Source of the DNA: Hoyosella subflava DQS3-9A1
Lineage (GTDB): Bacteria; Actinomycetota; Actinomycetes; Mycobacteriales; Mycobacteriaceae
DNA: 64,000 nt
Direction: 5' to 3'
Assembly: GCF_000214175.1 (NCBI RefSeq)
Contig: NC_015564.1
Span: forward strand, 124,001 to 188,000
Positions 1 to 8,655 of this stretch are shown here, piece by piece; the first letter of the stretch is position 1, and each line of letters starts with the position of its first letter. The notes beneath the pieces were generated by a model. It did no database searches. It saw nothing but the letters and a program-made list of their open reading frames with translations, and was not told where the DNA came from. The translations under genes and the position numbers were made by a program.

Positions 1-2390
1 TCACGGTAGCCCTCTACCGAAAGCTGCAGGCGTGCGTCGAGTTCCGCGGCGATTCCCTCCGAATCATCAAGCAGCACCGATTTGAGGGTGTCGAGACCGA
101 CTCGAGGAACGAAGTCGTAGGTGCGTTCCAGCCATTTGGCGTTCTCGCGGTAGTACTGAACGAATCGCCCGCACAGCAGTAGGACCTCGTCCGGAGTTTC
201 GACGGTCGTGAAGAGATCACCCTTACGGATGTGAGCGCCTGCCGCGCCACCTAGATAGATTTCCCAGCCGGAGCCGACCGCGACGACGCCGACGTCTTTG
301 CACAACGCCTCACTACAATTTCGGGGACAGCCCGCCACCGCCATTTTCAGCTTCGCCGGCGACTCGAGGCCCTGCAACCGAGTCTCCAGCTCAACTCCGA
401 GGGCAGTTGAATCGCCGAGCCCGTACCGGCAGAAATCGCTGCCGACACACGTCTTCACGGTGCGCATCGACTTTCCGTAAGCGAAGCCGGAAGGCATCCC
501 AAGATCTTCCCAGACGCGGGGGAGTTCTTCCTTCTTGATGCCCAGCAGATCGATCCGCTGGCCACCGGTCACTTTCACCATCGGTACGTTGTATTTGTCG
601 GCGACGTCCGCGATTTTGCGCAATTGATCGGGCGTGGTGACGCCACCCTTCATTTGCGGAACGACGGAGAAAGTGCCGTCGCGCTGGATGTTCGCGTGCA
701 CACGGTCGTTGATGAAGAGCGCTCCACGCTCGTCGGCCCAGTCCGGTCCCCAGATGATTCGCAGCAGGGACGCCAGGGGCATCTTCGCGGTGGCGTCCTC
801 CTTGCCGTCAACGGCGAGGTCGGCGAAAACTGCCGACACAGACCGCAGCCCACGATCGCGGACTTCGGCAATAAGCTGTGGTTTTGTCAATGGGATGCAA
901 GGAACGTAGTAGTCGGCTGCCGGGTCGGGCTCGAGAGTTCCGCCTGCGGCGCACGCCACGATATCGCCCACGAGGTTTTTGCAGGACCCGCAACCCTTTC
1001 CGGCCCGGGTTTGCGCAATCACCTCGGAAAGCGACGACGCTCCACGGTGGACGCAATCGACGATCGCGCCCTTGGTGACGCCATTGCAGTTGCAAACCTG
1101 CGCGTCATCAGCAAGTTCCATGGCGCCGGTTGTTTCTCCGGGCCCGCCCAGGTCGAACAACATGCTGATGCGTTCCTCTGGCAGGGGTACCTTGTCGTCG
1201 AATGCCTGGCTCAGGTACCCGATCTTGCTGACGTCTCCAAGCAGCATTGCCCCGATGAGTTTGCCGTCGCGGACGACGACACTTTTGTACACGCCAGTCG
1301 AAGGCTCGTAAAACTGAACGAACTCGTCATCGTCTCGCTCAGGTCCCTTCACACCCATCGCGGCGACGTCGATGCCCGCGACCTTTAGCTTCGTGGTGAT
1401 GCGAGAGCCGTGATACGCGGCGTCGGGGTTGGCTCCAGTGAGATGATCGGCGAGTGTGACTGCCTGCTCCCACACCGGTGCGACGAGACCGTAGACCTCG
1501 CCGCGGTGTTGCACGCATTCCCCAACCGCGTAGATGGCGCTTTCGTCTTCGCAGCGCATGTGGTCGTCGACCACGATTCCGCGCTCCACGATGACTCCAC
1601 CAGCCCGCGCGAACTCGGTGTTGGGCCGGATACCAGCAGTGACGACGACCATGTCGGCGGGGAGATCGGTCCCGTCGGCGAACCCAACGCCCGTGACGTC
1701 GTCTGCCGCGTCCCGGTGCACGGAGGTCGTACGCGCGCCGGTGTGTACAGCGATCCCCAACTTTTCGATTTCCCTGCGCAGCACGTTTCCGCCGCGCTCG
1801 TCGAGTTGCTGGTTCATCAGGTAGCTGGGCGAATGCACCACATCGACAGTGAGCCCTTGGGTGCGCAGGCCGTACGCCGCTTCCAGCCCCAGTAACCCAC
1901 CACCGATGACTACAGCGTGTGTCTTGTCGCGGGAGTGCGCCATCTGCAGCATCCCGTTGGTGTCCTCGATGTTCCTGAAACCGAAGACACCTTTCATCAG
2001 GTGGCCATCGGAGGCGCGGAGGCCGTCGATGTTCGGAAAGAAACTCGTCGAACCCGTCGCGATGATCAGGGTGTCGTAGCTGACCGACCGTCCGCTTTCG
2101 CATCGCACGTATTTGGCGAAGCGGTCAAGTCGGGTCGCGCGATCACCTGCGTAGAGGGTCACGCCGTTGTCCCGGTACCAGCTCATCGGATTCAGCAGCA
2201 GATCATCGTCGTCGATCGTGGCCTCACCAGCCAGAACGTGCGAGAGCATGATGCGGTTATAGTTGCCGTACGGCTCATCACCGATCATGGTGATGTCGAA
2301 CTGCTCCTTGCCGCCACGGTGGATGATCTCTTCGACTGTCCGCGCCCCGGCCATCCCGTTGCCGATGACGAGAAGGCGCCTCCGCGTCAT
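1..2390 (-). CDS. nirB: Nitrite reductase large subunit NirB, C-terminus cut by window edge
   Basis: Assimilatory NAD(P)H-dependent nitrite reductase, reducing nitrite to ammonium in the cytoplasm with FAD, Fe-S and siroheme. About 796 residues are visible; the family runs to about 840, so the last codons lie beyond position 1. The N-terminus has the pyridine-nucleotide-disulfide reductase fold (VIGNGMAG) and a second dinucleotide motif (VIGGGLLGLEAA). The middle has the [2Fe-2S] BFD-type cysteines (CNCNGVTKG and KGCGSC). The C-terminal sulfite/nitrite reductase half has the siroheme-[4Fe-4S] cysteines in CVGSDFC and CPRNC. The ATG at 2390 overlaps the stop of the upstream small gene as ATGA, so the two are translationally coupled. 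nirD would be expected just beyond the left edge. Confidence 0.95.
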   Translation of the reverse strand, partial: MTRRRLLVIGNGMAGARTVEEIIHRGGKEQFDITMIGDEPYGNYNRIMLSHVLAGEATIDDDDLLLNPMSWYRDNGVTLYAGDRATRLDRFAKYVRCESGRSVSYDTLIIATGSTSFFPNIDGLRASDGHLMKGVFGFRNIEDTNGMLQMAHSRDKTHAVVIGGGLLGLEAAYGLRTQGLTVDVVHSPSYLMNQQLDERGGNVLRREIEKLGIAVHTGARTTSVHRDAADDVTGVGFADGTDLPADMVVVTAGIRPNTEFARAGGVIVERGIVVDDHMRCEDESAIYAVGECVQHRGEVYGLVAPVWEQAVTLADHLTGANPDAAYHGSRITTKLKVAGIDVAAMGVKGPERDDDEFVQFYEPSTGVYKSVVVRDGKLIGAMLLGDVSKIGYLSQAFDDKVPLPEERISMLFDLGGPGETTGAMELADDAQVCNCNGVTKGAIVDCVHRGASSLSEVIAQTRAGKGCGSCKNLVGDIVACAAGGTLEPDPAADYYVPCIPLTKPQLIAEVRDRGLRSVSAVFADLAVDGKEDATAKMPLASLLRIIWGPDWADERGALFINDRVHANIQRDGTFSVVPQMKGGVTTPDQLRKIADVADKYNVPMVKVTGGQRIDLLGIKKEELPRVWEDLGMPSGFAYGKSMRTVKTCVGSDFCRYGLGDSTALGVELETRLQGLESPAKLKMAVAGCPRNCSEALCKDVGVVAVGSGWEIYLGGAAGAHIRKGDLFTTVETPDEVLLLCGRFVQYYRENAKWLERTYDFVPRVGLDTLKSVLLDDSEGIAAELDARLQLSVEGYR

Positions 2391-2734
2391 ATCAGTACCA
2401 GCCCGAAGTCGATGACGACCTCGCCGGAGCATCCCTTCGGCGCGGCGACGTGCAGTTCCAGTCGGGTATCGGGGTCGACGTCTTCAACGACGCGGAGGGG
2501 AATGTTAACCGCGCCCTGTGCGGCCATGGGGAATATCCGCATCGTGGTCCCGTCTCGAACCAATGTGACCGTGACAAGGCTGGAGCCTGTGTGGCCGCCA
2601 CGGAAGTAGAGCGGCTGCGCGAGGTGACCTGACGGAACGGTGAACGCCATCGAATCGTCGATCAGCCTCGGCTTGTCGAGACCTTTCCCGCTGAACGGGA
2701 AGACGCCGTGCAGGAACTGAGGTGTGCTCAACAT
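2387..2734 (-). CDS. Conserved hypothetical protein coupled to nirB
   Basis: A 115-residue protein with no signal peptide or membrane segment and no motif I recognise. Its sequence alternates hydrophobic and polar residues and is rich in Val, Thr and Gly, suggesting a small beta-sandwich. Its TGA overlaps the nirB ATG (ATGA), so it is the first gene of the nirB transcript as far as can be seen. The context implies a role in nitrite or nitrate assimilation, but this is inference only. Upstream lies a strong inverted repeat that separates it from dprE2. Confidence 0.65.
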   Translation of the reverse strand: MLSTPQFLHGVFPFSGKGLDKPRLIDDSMAFTVPSGHLAQPLYFRGGHTGSSLVTVTLVRDGTTMRIFPMAAQGAVNIPLRVVEDVDPDTRLELHVAAPKGCSGEVVIDFGLVLI

Positions 2735-2830
2735 AAACCGAGCGTCTCGCGCTGCGGTGTCTGCCGCGCTACCTGGGCGTTACGGGCCCGTCAGGAACTC
2801 CTCACGGGTGCTGTAGGACCGCGGCCAGAA

Positions 2831-2904
2831 GCACCCAAATGCACTAGAAGTGGGCAGCTGCGCAGGAAATTGCTAACGCAGCTGCCCACTTCTAGTGCGG
2901 GTGC
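2831..2904. terminator. Long perfect inverted repeat, probable terminator after dprE2
   Basis: Positions 2841-2862 and 2877-2898 are exact reverse complements (22 bp arms, 14-nt loop). An outer 6-bp pair, 2831-2836 with 2899-2904, extends the stem across a 4-nt bulge. It starts about 10 bp past the dprE2 stop and ends about 95 bp before the next minus-strand gene. No clear U-tract follows on the minus strand. Termination or mRNA 3'-end protection is the simplest reading. Confidence 0.6.
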
Positions 2905-2913
2905 ATCTTCGGG

Positions 2914-3669
2914 CTAGATCGGGAGCTTTCGGAAGAGCGGTCGGGGTACGTGCCGTAGCGCGGACATGACGAAGCGATACGGCGCAGGAGCCCACACGAG
3001 TTCTTTGCCCTTGCGCGACGCGTTGACGGCGATCCGTGCGACTTCTTCGGCGGTGATTGTCATGGGAGCTTCGTCCATACCGTCGGTCATCTTGGTGCGA
3101 ACCATGCCCGGGCGCACCACGGTGACGCGAACACCGAACGGACGCAACGCTTCGCCAAGCCCGAGGTAGAAACCGTCGAATCCGGCTTTGCTCGAACCGT
3201 AGACGAAATTCGACCGGCGGACCCGCTCCCCAGCGACTGACGACAGCGCGATTATCCGTCCGTAGCCCTGGGCTTTCAGTTTGTCGCCGATGAGCACGCC
3301 AGCAGAGACCGCAGCGGTGTAATTGACGGTTGCGAGCTCGACAGCTTTGACCTGGTCCTGCCACATTTCTTCGGCATCACCGAGGAGCCCGAATGCCACT
3401 ACAGCGACGTCAATGTCATTGCCGGAGAAGGCTTCGTCGATGGACTTTTCGTGGCTGGACGCGTCGAGCGCATCGAAGTCGACCAGAACGACGGTGGCCC
3501 CCGCGTGTCGCATGCGGCTGGCTGCGGCCTCACGGCGATCTGAGGGCCGCGCTGCCAGCACGACGCGGACAGGCCCTGCTGCGAGGTACTGCTCAGCGAT
3601 AGCGAGCGCGATGTCTGACGTGCCGCCGAGCAGCAGTATGGACTTGGGATTGCCAACAGCATCGATCAT
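2914..3669 (-). CDS. dprE2: Decaprenylphospho-beta-D-erythro-pentofuranosid-2-ulose 2-reductase (DprE2)
   Basis: NAD(P)H-dependent short-chain reductase that completes the two-step epimerisation of decaprenyl-phospho-ribose to decaprenyl-phospho-arabinose, the arabinose donor for arabinogalactan. It has an N-terminal Rossmann motif ([13 protein letters not shown], about residues 12-24), the active-site serine in ALSSVAG and the catalytic YxxxK as YGSSK. The start chosen is the ATG at 3669, giving 251 residues, because it overlaps the dprE1 stop as ATGA. A longer in-frame start at 3744 would run 25 codons into dprE1 and adds no conserved sequence. Order dprE1-dprE2 matches the mycobacterial Rv3790-Rv3791 pair. 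Confidence 0.93.
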   Translation of the reverse strand: MIDAVGNPKSILLLGGTSDIALAIAEQYLAAGPVRVVLAARPSDRREAAASRMRHAGATVVLVDFDALDASSHEKSIDEAFSGNDIDVAVVAFGLLGDAEEMWQDQVKAVELATVNYTAAVSAGVLIGDKLKAQGYGRIIALSSVAGERVRRSNFVYGSSKAGFDGFYLGLGEALRPFGVRVTVVRPGMVRTKMTDGMDEAPMTITAEEVARIAVNASRKGKELVWAPAPYRFVMSALRHVPRPLFRKLPI

Positions 3670-5099
3670 AGGAGTTCCAGCCTTCTGGCGAGATCGGAGA
3701 CAAAGACACCATTCGGATCCACGGAGCGGCGGACCTTGATCCACTCGTCAATCCGCGGATACATCGCATGGAAGGTTTCCGCAGTGGTACGCGAATCCTT
3801 GGCGAGGTAGAGACGACCACCCATTTCGAGAACACGACGATCCAGGTCTGTGACGAGTTCGTGGAGACCGGGCTTGATCGGGAAGTCGACGCAGATGTTC
3901 CACCCAGGCATGGGAAAGGACAGCGGCGCGTCATTGCCTGGACCGAATCTCTTAAACACGTTGAGGAACGAGTAGTGGCCGCTGTGCGCAATGTCGCGGA
4001 TGATTGCCCGGAATTCATCGACCGCGCTTATGGGAACAATGAATTGGTACTGGAGGAAGCCAGTCGTTCCGTAGGCGCGGTTCCATTCACCGAAGAGATC
4101 GAGCGGGTGATAGAACTGCGTGAGGTTTTGCACCTTGTTCCGGTAGGTGCCGGACTTCTGATACCAAACCTCACCGAGCATGCCGAAGGTGAACTTGTTG
4201 CCCATCCCGTTCGGGAACACGTCGGGCAGCGTCATCAATGTCGGCGCGTCGAACTTCAGCGGGTCTTTTTGCAGCTTCTTCGGAAGCTCGTCCAATTTGG
4301 CGAGCGATCCTCGCGAGATCGCGGCCCGGCCTAGCTTGGGGCCCTTGGAGATCGCATCGAACCATCCCGAGGAGTAGTCGTACTGATCCTCACTGCCGTC
4401 GCTGTGCAGGGCGATCGTCTCATCCAGATTCCGCGTGCGGTCACCGTCGGCGATGAAGTACGCGGTTTCCGTCGGCGTCATCTTGATGACTGCCCGCAAG
4501 ATGATCCCCGTGAGCCCCTGACCGCCCACGGTGGCCCAGAACAGTTCGGAGTTCTTTCCGTGTGGCGTGAGCGTACGAACCTGGCCATCTGCGGTGAGCA
4601 GATCCATTGACACCACGTGATTGCCGAAGCTCCCCGCGCTGTGATGGTTCTTGCCGTGAATGTCGGACCCGATCGCCCCGCCGATGGTGACCTGGCGGGT
4701 CCCCGGGAGGACCGGAACCCACAGCCCGAACGGCAGTGCCGCCTTCATCAGCTGATCGAGGTTGACGCCCGCATCAACGTCCACGAGCTGGGTGTCCGCG
4801 TCGATCGAATGAATCCGGTTGATCGGATTCATATCGATGACGAGGCCACCGGCGTTTTGTGCCGGGTCGCCATAGGAGCGGCCCAACCCCCGCGCGATGA
4901 TTCCCCGCTGGAGGTAGGAGGGTTTGCTTTCGGCCTTTTCGCTGGCCATGCGCACGGCCTTGGCGATGAGCTCAACGTCGGGCGTCGAAAGCACCTGAGC
5001 TGTGGTCGGCGCGGTACGTGCCCAGCCCATTAGCGTCTTTGTCTGAGTGGGCAGTTCCGGGCTGAACCCCGGAGCGCCTGATTTGGCAGTCGTTGACAT
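3666..5099 (-). CDS. dprE1: Decaprenylphosphoryl-beta-D-ribose 2-oxidase (DprE1)
   Basis: FAD-dependent oxidase of the vanillyl-alcohol-oxidase type. It oxidises the 2'-OH of decaprenyl-phospho-ribose; DprE2 then reduces the keto intermediate. The FAD-binding region is seen in [16 protein letters not shown] and in [22 protein letters not shown]. Cys403, in NICVDFPI, aligns by motif with the cysteine that benzothiazinones modify in Mycobacterium tuberculosis DprE1 (Cys387). The start chosen is the ATG at 5099 (477 residues, against 461 in M. tuberculosis). The reading frame stays open to 5501, but that extension runs into the neighbouring tetR gene and lacks family sequence. Confidence 0.95.
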   Translation of the reverse strand: MSTTAKSGAPGFSPELPTQTKTLMGWARTAPTTAQVLSTPDVELIAKAVRMASEKAESKPSYLQRGIIARGLGRSYGDPAQNAGGLVIDMNPINRIHSIDADTQLVDVDAGVNLDQLMKAALPFGLWVPVLPGTRQVTIGGAIGSDIHGKNHHSAGSFGNHVVSMDLLTADGQVRTLTPHGKNSELFWATVGGQGLTGIILRAVIKMTPTETAYFIADGDRTRNLDETIALHSDGSEDQYDYSSGWFDAISKGPKLGRAAISRGSLAKLDELPKKLQKDPLKFDAPTLMTLPDVFPNGMGNKFTFGMLGEVWYQKSGTYRNKVQNLTQFYHPLDLFGEWNRAYGTTGFLQYQFIVPISAVDEFRAIIRDIAHSGHYSFLNVFKRFGPGNDAPLSFPMPGWNICVDFPIKPGLHELVTDLDRRVLEMGGRLYLAKDSRTTAETFHAMYPRIDEWIKVRRSVDPNGVFVSDLARRLELL

Positions 5100-5151
5100 C
5101 GAGGTAGAGGTTACTCGCCCGCTCTGACACCTGGCGGCGGACAGGCCGAAC

Positions 5152-5709
5152 TCACTCAGCCCGCAGGGAATTAGTGAAGGCCCGGATGCCCCTCTCCCAG
5201 GTGCGGTCAAGTTCTGAACCTGGAGGGTAGCGATTGTCGATCTCGAGGATCGACATTCCGTGTGCGAAAGACCACAGTGCTTGTGCATCGTATGGGTCAC
5301 CTGTGACCAGGAAAAATGGCGATCCGGCCCACTCTTCCAACCCGTCCGGAAGGTCTGCTCTCGGCATCTCACCCGAGGTCGCGAGCCGGTACATGCTGGG
5401 GCTCTCGCGTGCCAGTTGGCGATAGGCGTGCAGAAGCGCCGCGATCGAGTGTTCTTCCGTGATCGCGGCGAATAGTCGCTGACCGGTTTCAGCGAGCCCA
5501 TCGCTGATCAGTGCGGCGCGCAGCGCCTCTCTGCCGCGGAAGTGTTTGTACAGCGACGGGGCTTTGATGCCCAGCTCCGCCGCAAGAACTCGCATAGTCA
5601 CGTACTCCCAGCCGTGAGCCTCGAGGAGGCGTCTCGCGCAATCGGTGATTTCACGAGCGCGCACGGAAAGTTCAGGGAGTGGGGGCCGCTCCGGCAACTC
5701 GGGCGTCAC
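5152..5709 (-). CDS. TetR-family transcriptional regulator
   Basis: A 185-residue repressor. The N-terminal helix-turn-helix is at about residues 17-63 (recognition helix around [16 protein letters not shown]), followed by a TetR C-terminal ligand domain with the [16 protein letters not shown] segment typical of WHG/TetR_C families. It overlaps the end of the SRPBCC gene by 38 bp and is read with it, so it probably controls its own operon. The paired palindromes at 6231-6270 are the obvious operator. Its ligand is unknown. An in-frame GTG further in could be the true start, but none has a clearly better ribosome site. Confidence 0.85.
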   Translation of the reverse strand: MTPELPERPPLPELSVRAREITDCARRLLEAHGWEYVTMRVLAAELGIKAPSLYKHFRGREALRAALISDGLAETGQRLFAAITEEHSIAALLHAYRQLARESPSMYRLATSGEMPRADLPDGLEEWAGSPFFLVTGDPYDAQALWSFAHGMSILEIDNRYPPGSELDRTWERGIRAFTNSLRAE

Positions 5710-6217
5710 TCTCCTCCTCTGCTTTCTTCTTGAGCGCCTGATTCATTGCGTCGAAGCCGTCTTCGACGTCGAGTGCACTTCCAGCAAAAGGAACGAGTGC
5801 TCCGCGGAAGTCTTCACCCTGAATGAAACGTACCCTGCCGGGGCTGGTCTCTTCGATAAGGAAATAGTGCTCACCCTTGATGATCCCTGGCAGGAGGAAC
5901 TGACCGATCCAGCGGAGTTCTGAACCCGGATCGGCGACGACGATCGTGGGCGCGAATTCCATTTCGGTATCGCCGTTGCTCAGCGTGTTGTGCAGTTGTG
6001 CGCCGACTTCGGCTGCGCCAGAGGAGTGGATGATGAACGGGTTCCACTCGCCGTACGCGTCGAAGTCAGTGAGTATCTCCCACACAGCATCGGGGCCAGC
6101 GTTGATGTCCACCGATGTGTGAATGGAGGGTTTAGTGATTGCGGTCCAGGCGTAGCTGCCGATTCCGGCAAGGAGTACTACACCGAGTGCGATGAGCGGA
6201 TATTTGGCGAACTTCAC
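5672..6217 (-). CDS. Membrane-anchored SRPBCC (START-like) protein
   Basis: One N-terminal transmembrane helix (YPLIALGVVLLAGIGSYAW) is followed by a polyketide-cyclase/START-like ligand-binding domain with the family signature VWEILTDFDAYGEWNPFI. Such domains bind hydrophobic ligands, here probably outside the membrane. An ATG lies upstream at 6250, but that frame would run through one of two TetR-type palindromes. The GTG at 6217 is preceded at 5 nt by AAGGAGG and leaves both palindromes upstream, so I place the start there. The function is not known; co-regulation with the downstream TetR suggests response to a lipophilic compound. Confidence 0.75.
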   Translation of the reverse strand: MKFAKYPLIALGVVLLAGIGSYAWTAITKPSIHTSVDINAGPDAVWEILTDFDAYGEWNPFIIHSSGAAEVGAQLHNTLSNGDTEMEFAPTIVVADPGSELRWIGQFLLPGIIKGEHYFLIEETSPGRVRFIQGEDFRGALVPFAGSALDVEDGFDAMNQALKKKAEEESDARVAGAAPTP

Positions 6218-6230
6218 GACAGCCTCCTTG

Positions 6231-6270
6231 GCTAACACTGTTAGCTCCATTGTGGGCTAACAGTGTTAGC
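6231..6270. promoter_or_regulatory. Tandem palindromic operators for the TetR/SRPBCC operon
   Basis: Two 15-bp palindromes, 6231-6245 (GCTAACACTGTTAGC) and 6256-6270 (GCTAACAGTGTTAGC), have identical 7-bp arms and a single central base. They are reverse complements of one another and lie 25 bp apart centre to centre. They sit 14-53 bp upstream of the SRPBCC GTG and about 50 bp from the divergent gtrA start. The geometry fits autoregulation by the TetR protein, possibly affecting gtrA as well. Confidence 0.8.
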
Positions 6271-6317
6271 TCGCGCAAGTGCCGGGAATCTTGCCAAAGG
6301 CACGATAGGCTCGCCTC

Positions 6318-6785
6318 GTGGCAACAGCGTCCGAAGAACACCACGAAGTGCCCCTGCCCGTTGAGCTGCCGCTCGACGAATACACCAGCACCGCCGATGT
6401 CAGCCTGAAGACACAGATGATCCGCTTCGGTGTAACGGGCGGGCTTTCAGCGATTGTGGACTTCGGTTCCCTGCTTGCGTTTCTTGGCCTCGGGCTTCCG
6501 TTCTGGCTGGCGAAATCGATCAGCTTTATCCTGGGCACCACAACCGCCTACATGATCAACCGGCGGTGGACCTTCAAAGCACCCCACAGCAACGCGCGAT
6601 TCGTGGCGGTCATCGCGCTCTACGGCGTCACTTTTGCGCTCCAAGTAGGCATCTCGACCGCGCTGTACCACTATTTTCCCGAAGACGCGCTCTGGCGGGT
6701 CCCGGTAGCGTTCGTGATTGCGCAAGGGACGGCGACAGTCATTAACTTCATCGTTCAGCGCGCAGTGATCTTCAAGATCTCCTGA
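6318..6785 (+). CDS. GtrA-family membrane protein (Rv3789-like)
   Basis: A 155-residue protein with four predicted transmembrane helices and the GtrA signature (IRFGVTGGLSAIVDFG near residue 36 and INRRWTF after helix 2). The family comprises small flippase-like or anchoring membrane proteins for polyprenyl-phosphate sugars. In mycobacteria the homologue Rv3789 sits beside dprE1/dprE2 and takes part in arabinogalactan synthesis, so the position here supports the same role. The GTG start at 6318 gives an N-terminal cytoplasmic tail of about 35 residues. Here the gene is divergent from the TetR/SRPBCC operon rather than next in line to dprE1. Confidence 0.85.
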   Translation: MATASEEHHEVPLPVELPLDEYTSTADVSLKTQMIRFGVTGGLSAIVDFGSLLAFLGLGLPFWLAKSISFILGTTTAYMINRRWTFKAPHSNARFVAVIALYGVTFALQVGISTALYHYFPEDALWRVPVAFVIAQGTATVINFIVQRAVIFKIS

Positions 6786-6796
6786 CTCGTGCACAG

Positions 6797-7135
6797 TCAG
6801 CGAGCGTCGGCGAGTCCGTTAAGCTGGAGCGTCAGAGCGAACGGTTCCGCCGTCGTGAAATCGCCGGAAACGGCGGGGGCCTCCTGGTAGCCGAAGTCCC
6901 CAGCGAGGTGCAGAGCCGTCAATGTGGCGGGCTCATCAAGATTGACTATCCAGTAGTGCGGGCTTCCGGCCTCGGCGTATTCGGAACGCTTCGTGACGGT
7001 ATCGGTGCGCTTCGATCCAGGTGAGACGATCTCGATGGCAATGACGACCTCCGCTGCGGCCACACGCTTGTCGGGTCCGTCGGACCGCGTCACAACAACA
7101 ATCCCGGATAGCCTCGCTGACCGCGTCCAACACTC
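6797..7135 (-). pseudogene. Uma2-family (DUF820) endonuclease-like remnant
   Basis: Only the C-terminal half of a Uma2-type protein is present: VVIAIEIVSPGSKRTDTVTKRSEYAEAG followed by PHYWIVNLDE, which matches the E-SPxS...K..EY..G..YWIVD core of this PD-(D/E)XK-like family. Full members have about 190 residues; here a GTG at 7093 would give 98. The homology can be followed upstream only to about SGIVVVTRSDGP, and the frame then meets the rmlC stop codon at 7136-7138, with no room for the first half. I read it as a 5'-truncated gene, although expression from the GTG is possible. Confidence 0.6.
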
Positions 7136-7723
7136 CTACCCGCGGAACGTCGGCAGGAGCCCCTGCTCCTGAGCCTCTTTCAGGGTCGGCGCCGCAGCAT
7201 CCTTGTCGGACAGAATCGGGTCCAGCCGCCGTCCCGTGTGGCCGATATGCGGCCACTCGATTCCGATATCGCGGTCGAGTGGGTTGATCCCGTGTTCCGC
7301 TTTCGGGTTGTACCCGCTGGTGCAGAGGTAAAGGACCGTCGCCTTCTCATCGAGTGCGTAAAAGGCGTGTCCCAGCCCTACGTCGATGAAGACCGCGCGC
7401 TTCGCTGTGTCATCAAGCAAGACGCTGTCCCACTGCCCGAACGTTGGTGAGCCGACACGGACATCCACGACGACGTCGAGTATCGCGCCGCGCACGCACG
7501 TGACGTACTTCGCCTGGCCTGGCGGTACGTCAGCGAAATGAATACCACGCAGCGCACCTTCGCTTGATACAGACCAGTTCGCCTGCTCCAGTTCAAAGCG
7601 CTGACCGGTCGTGCTTGTGAAGGTTTCCTGTTTGAACCATTCGAGAAAAACGCCACGGTCATCAGAGAATTGGCGAGGAGTGACTTCCCAGGAACCGGGA
7701 ATTCTCAGTTCACGAAATTCCAT
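7136..7723 (-). CDS. rmlC: dTDP-4-dehydrorhamnose 3,5-epimerase
   Basis: Third step of dTDP-L-rhamnose synthesis; in this group rhamnose forms part of the linker joining arabinogalactan to peptidoglycan. The 195-residue cupin protein shows the family motifs: [30 protein letters not shown] with the catalytic His, GHAFYALDE, and [13 protein letters not shown]. It overlaps the end of rmlA by 14 bp and is translated with it. Confidence 0.94.
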   Translation of the reverse strand: MEFRELRIPGSWEVTPRQFSDDRGVFLEWFKQETFTSTTGQRFELEQANWSVSSEGALRGIHFADVPPGQAKYVTCVRGAILDVVVDVRVGSPTFGQWDSVLLDDTAKRAVFIDVGLGHAFYALDEKATVLYLCTSGYNPKAEHGINPLDRDIGIEWPHIGHTGRRLDPILSDKDAAAPTLKEAQEQGLLPTFRG

Positions 7724-8594
7724 CGTCTTTTTCGCTTTCCAGCAGTTCGAGGAGGTAACTTCCGTACCCCGATTTCATGAGCACATGCGCGTGGCGCTCG
7801 AGAGTCTGGTCATCGATGTAGCCGCACCGCCATGCGACCTCTTCAGGCGCACTGATTTTCATGCCTTGCCTATGCTCGATTGTGCGTACAAAATTGCACG
7901 CTTCGAGGAACGAGTCGAACGTTCCAGTGTCGAGCCAGGCGGTGCCACGGCCGAGTTTCTCCACGGAAAGTCTGCCTGCGTTCAGGTACGCGAGGTTGAT
8001 GTCGGTGATCTCGTATTCACCGCGCTGAGAAGGCTGTAAACCTTGCGCGATGGAGACAACGTCATTGTCGTAGAAATACAAGCCCGGCACCGCATAGTGC
8101 GATTTGGGTTTCGCTGGCTTTTCTTCCAGAGATATCGCCCGCCCGTCGGCACCGAACTCGATCACCCCATATGCGGACGGGTCCGACACCCGGTAGCCGA
8201 AGACGAAACCTCCATCGAGTCCGTGGAACCGTTTCAGACTCGTTCCCGTTCCCGGACCGTAGAAGATGTTGTCGCCAAGAATGAGTGCGACCGCACCTGT
8301 GCCTATGTGCGCCGCACCAAGGGTGAACGCTTGTGCCAGCCCGCGTGGTTCGGGCTGGACCGCATACGTCAGGCTGATTCCGAATTGTGAGCCGTCACCG
8401 AGCAGACGCTGAAACTGCCCTTGTTCGTGTGGGGTAGTGATCACAAGAACATCCGAAATCCCCGCCATCATCAACGTGCAGAGCGGGTAATAGATCATCG
8501 GCTTGTCGTAGACCGGCAGCAGCTGTTTGCTGATGCCAAGCGTGATCGGATGCAGGCGCGAACCTGTGCCGCCCGCCAGGATTATTCCCCGCAT
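7710..8594 (-). CDS. rmlA: Glucose-1-phosphate thymidylyltransferase
   Basis: Makes dTDP-glucose from dTTP and glucose-1-phosphate, the first step to dTDP-rhamnose. The 294-residue nucleotidyltransferase begins [18 protein letters not shown], the nucleotide-binding loop, and contains [25 protein letters not shown] and the sugar-binding EEKPAKPKS segment. The family length is about 290. It is the first gene of an rmlA-rmlC unit; rmlB lies on the other strand 7 kb to the right. Confidence 0.95.
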   Translation of the reverse strand: MRGIILAGGTGSRLHPITLGISKQLLPVYDKPMIYYPLCTLMMAGISDVLVITTPHEQGQFQRLLGDGSQFGISLTYAVQPEPRGLAQAFTLGAAHIGTGAVALILGDNIFYGPGTGTSLKRFHGLDGGFVFGYRVSDPSAYGVIEFGADGRAISLEEKPAKPKSHYAVPGLYFYDNDVVSIAQGLQPSQRGEYEITDINLAYLNAGRLSVEKLGRGTAWLDTGTFDSFLEACNFVRTIEHRQGMKISAPEEVAWRCGYIDDQTLERHAHVLMKSGYGSYLLELLESEKDDGIS

Positions 8595-8655
8595 AAGGCA
8601 ATCGTGTCAGGTTCCGGGCCCGAATCAAGCACCGGGAATCGGTAGCGGACTGAAA

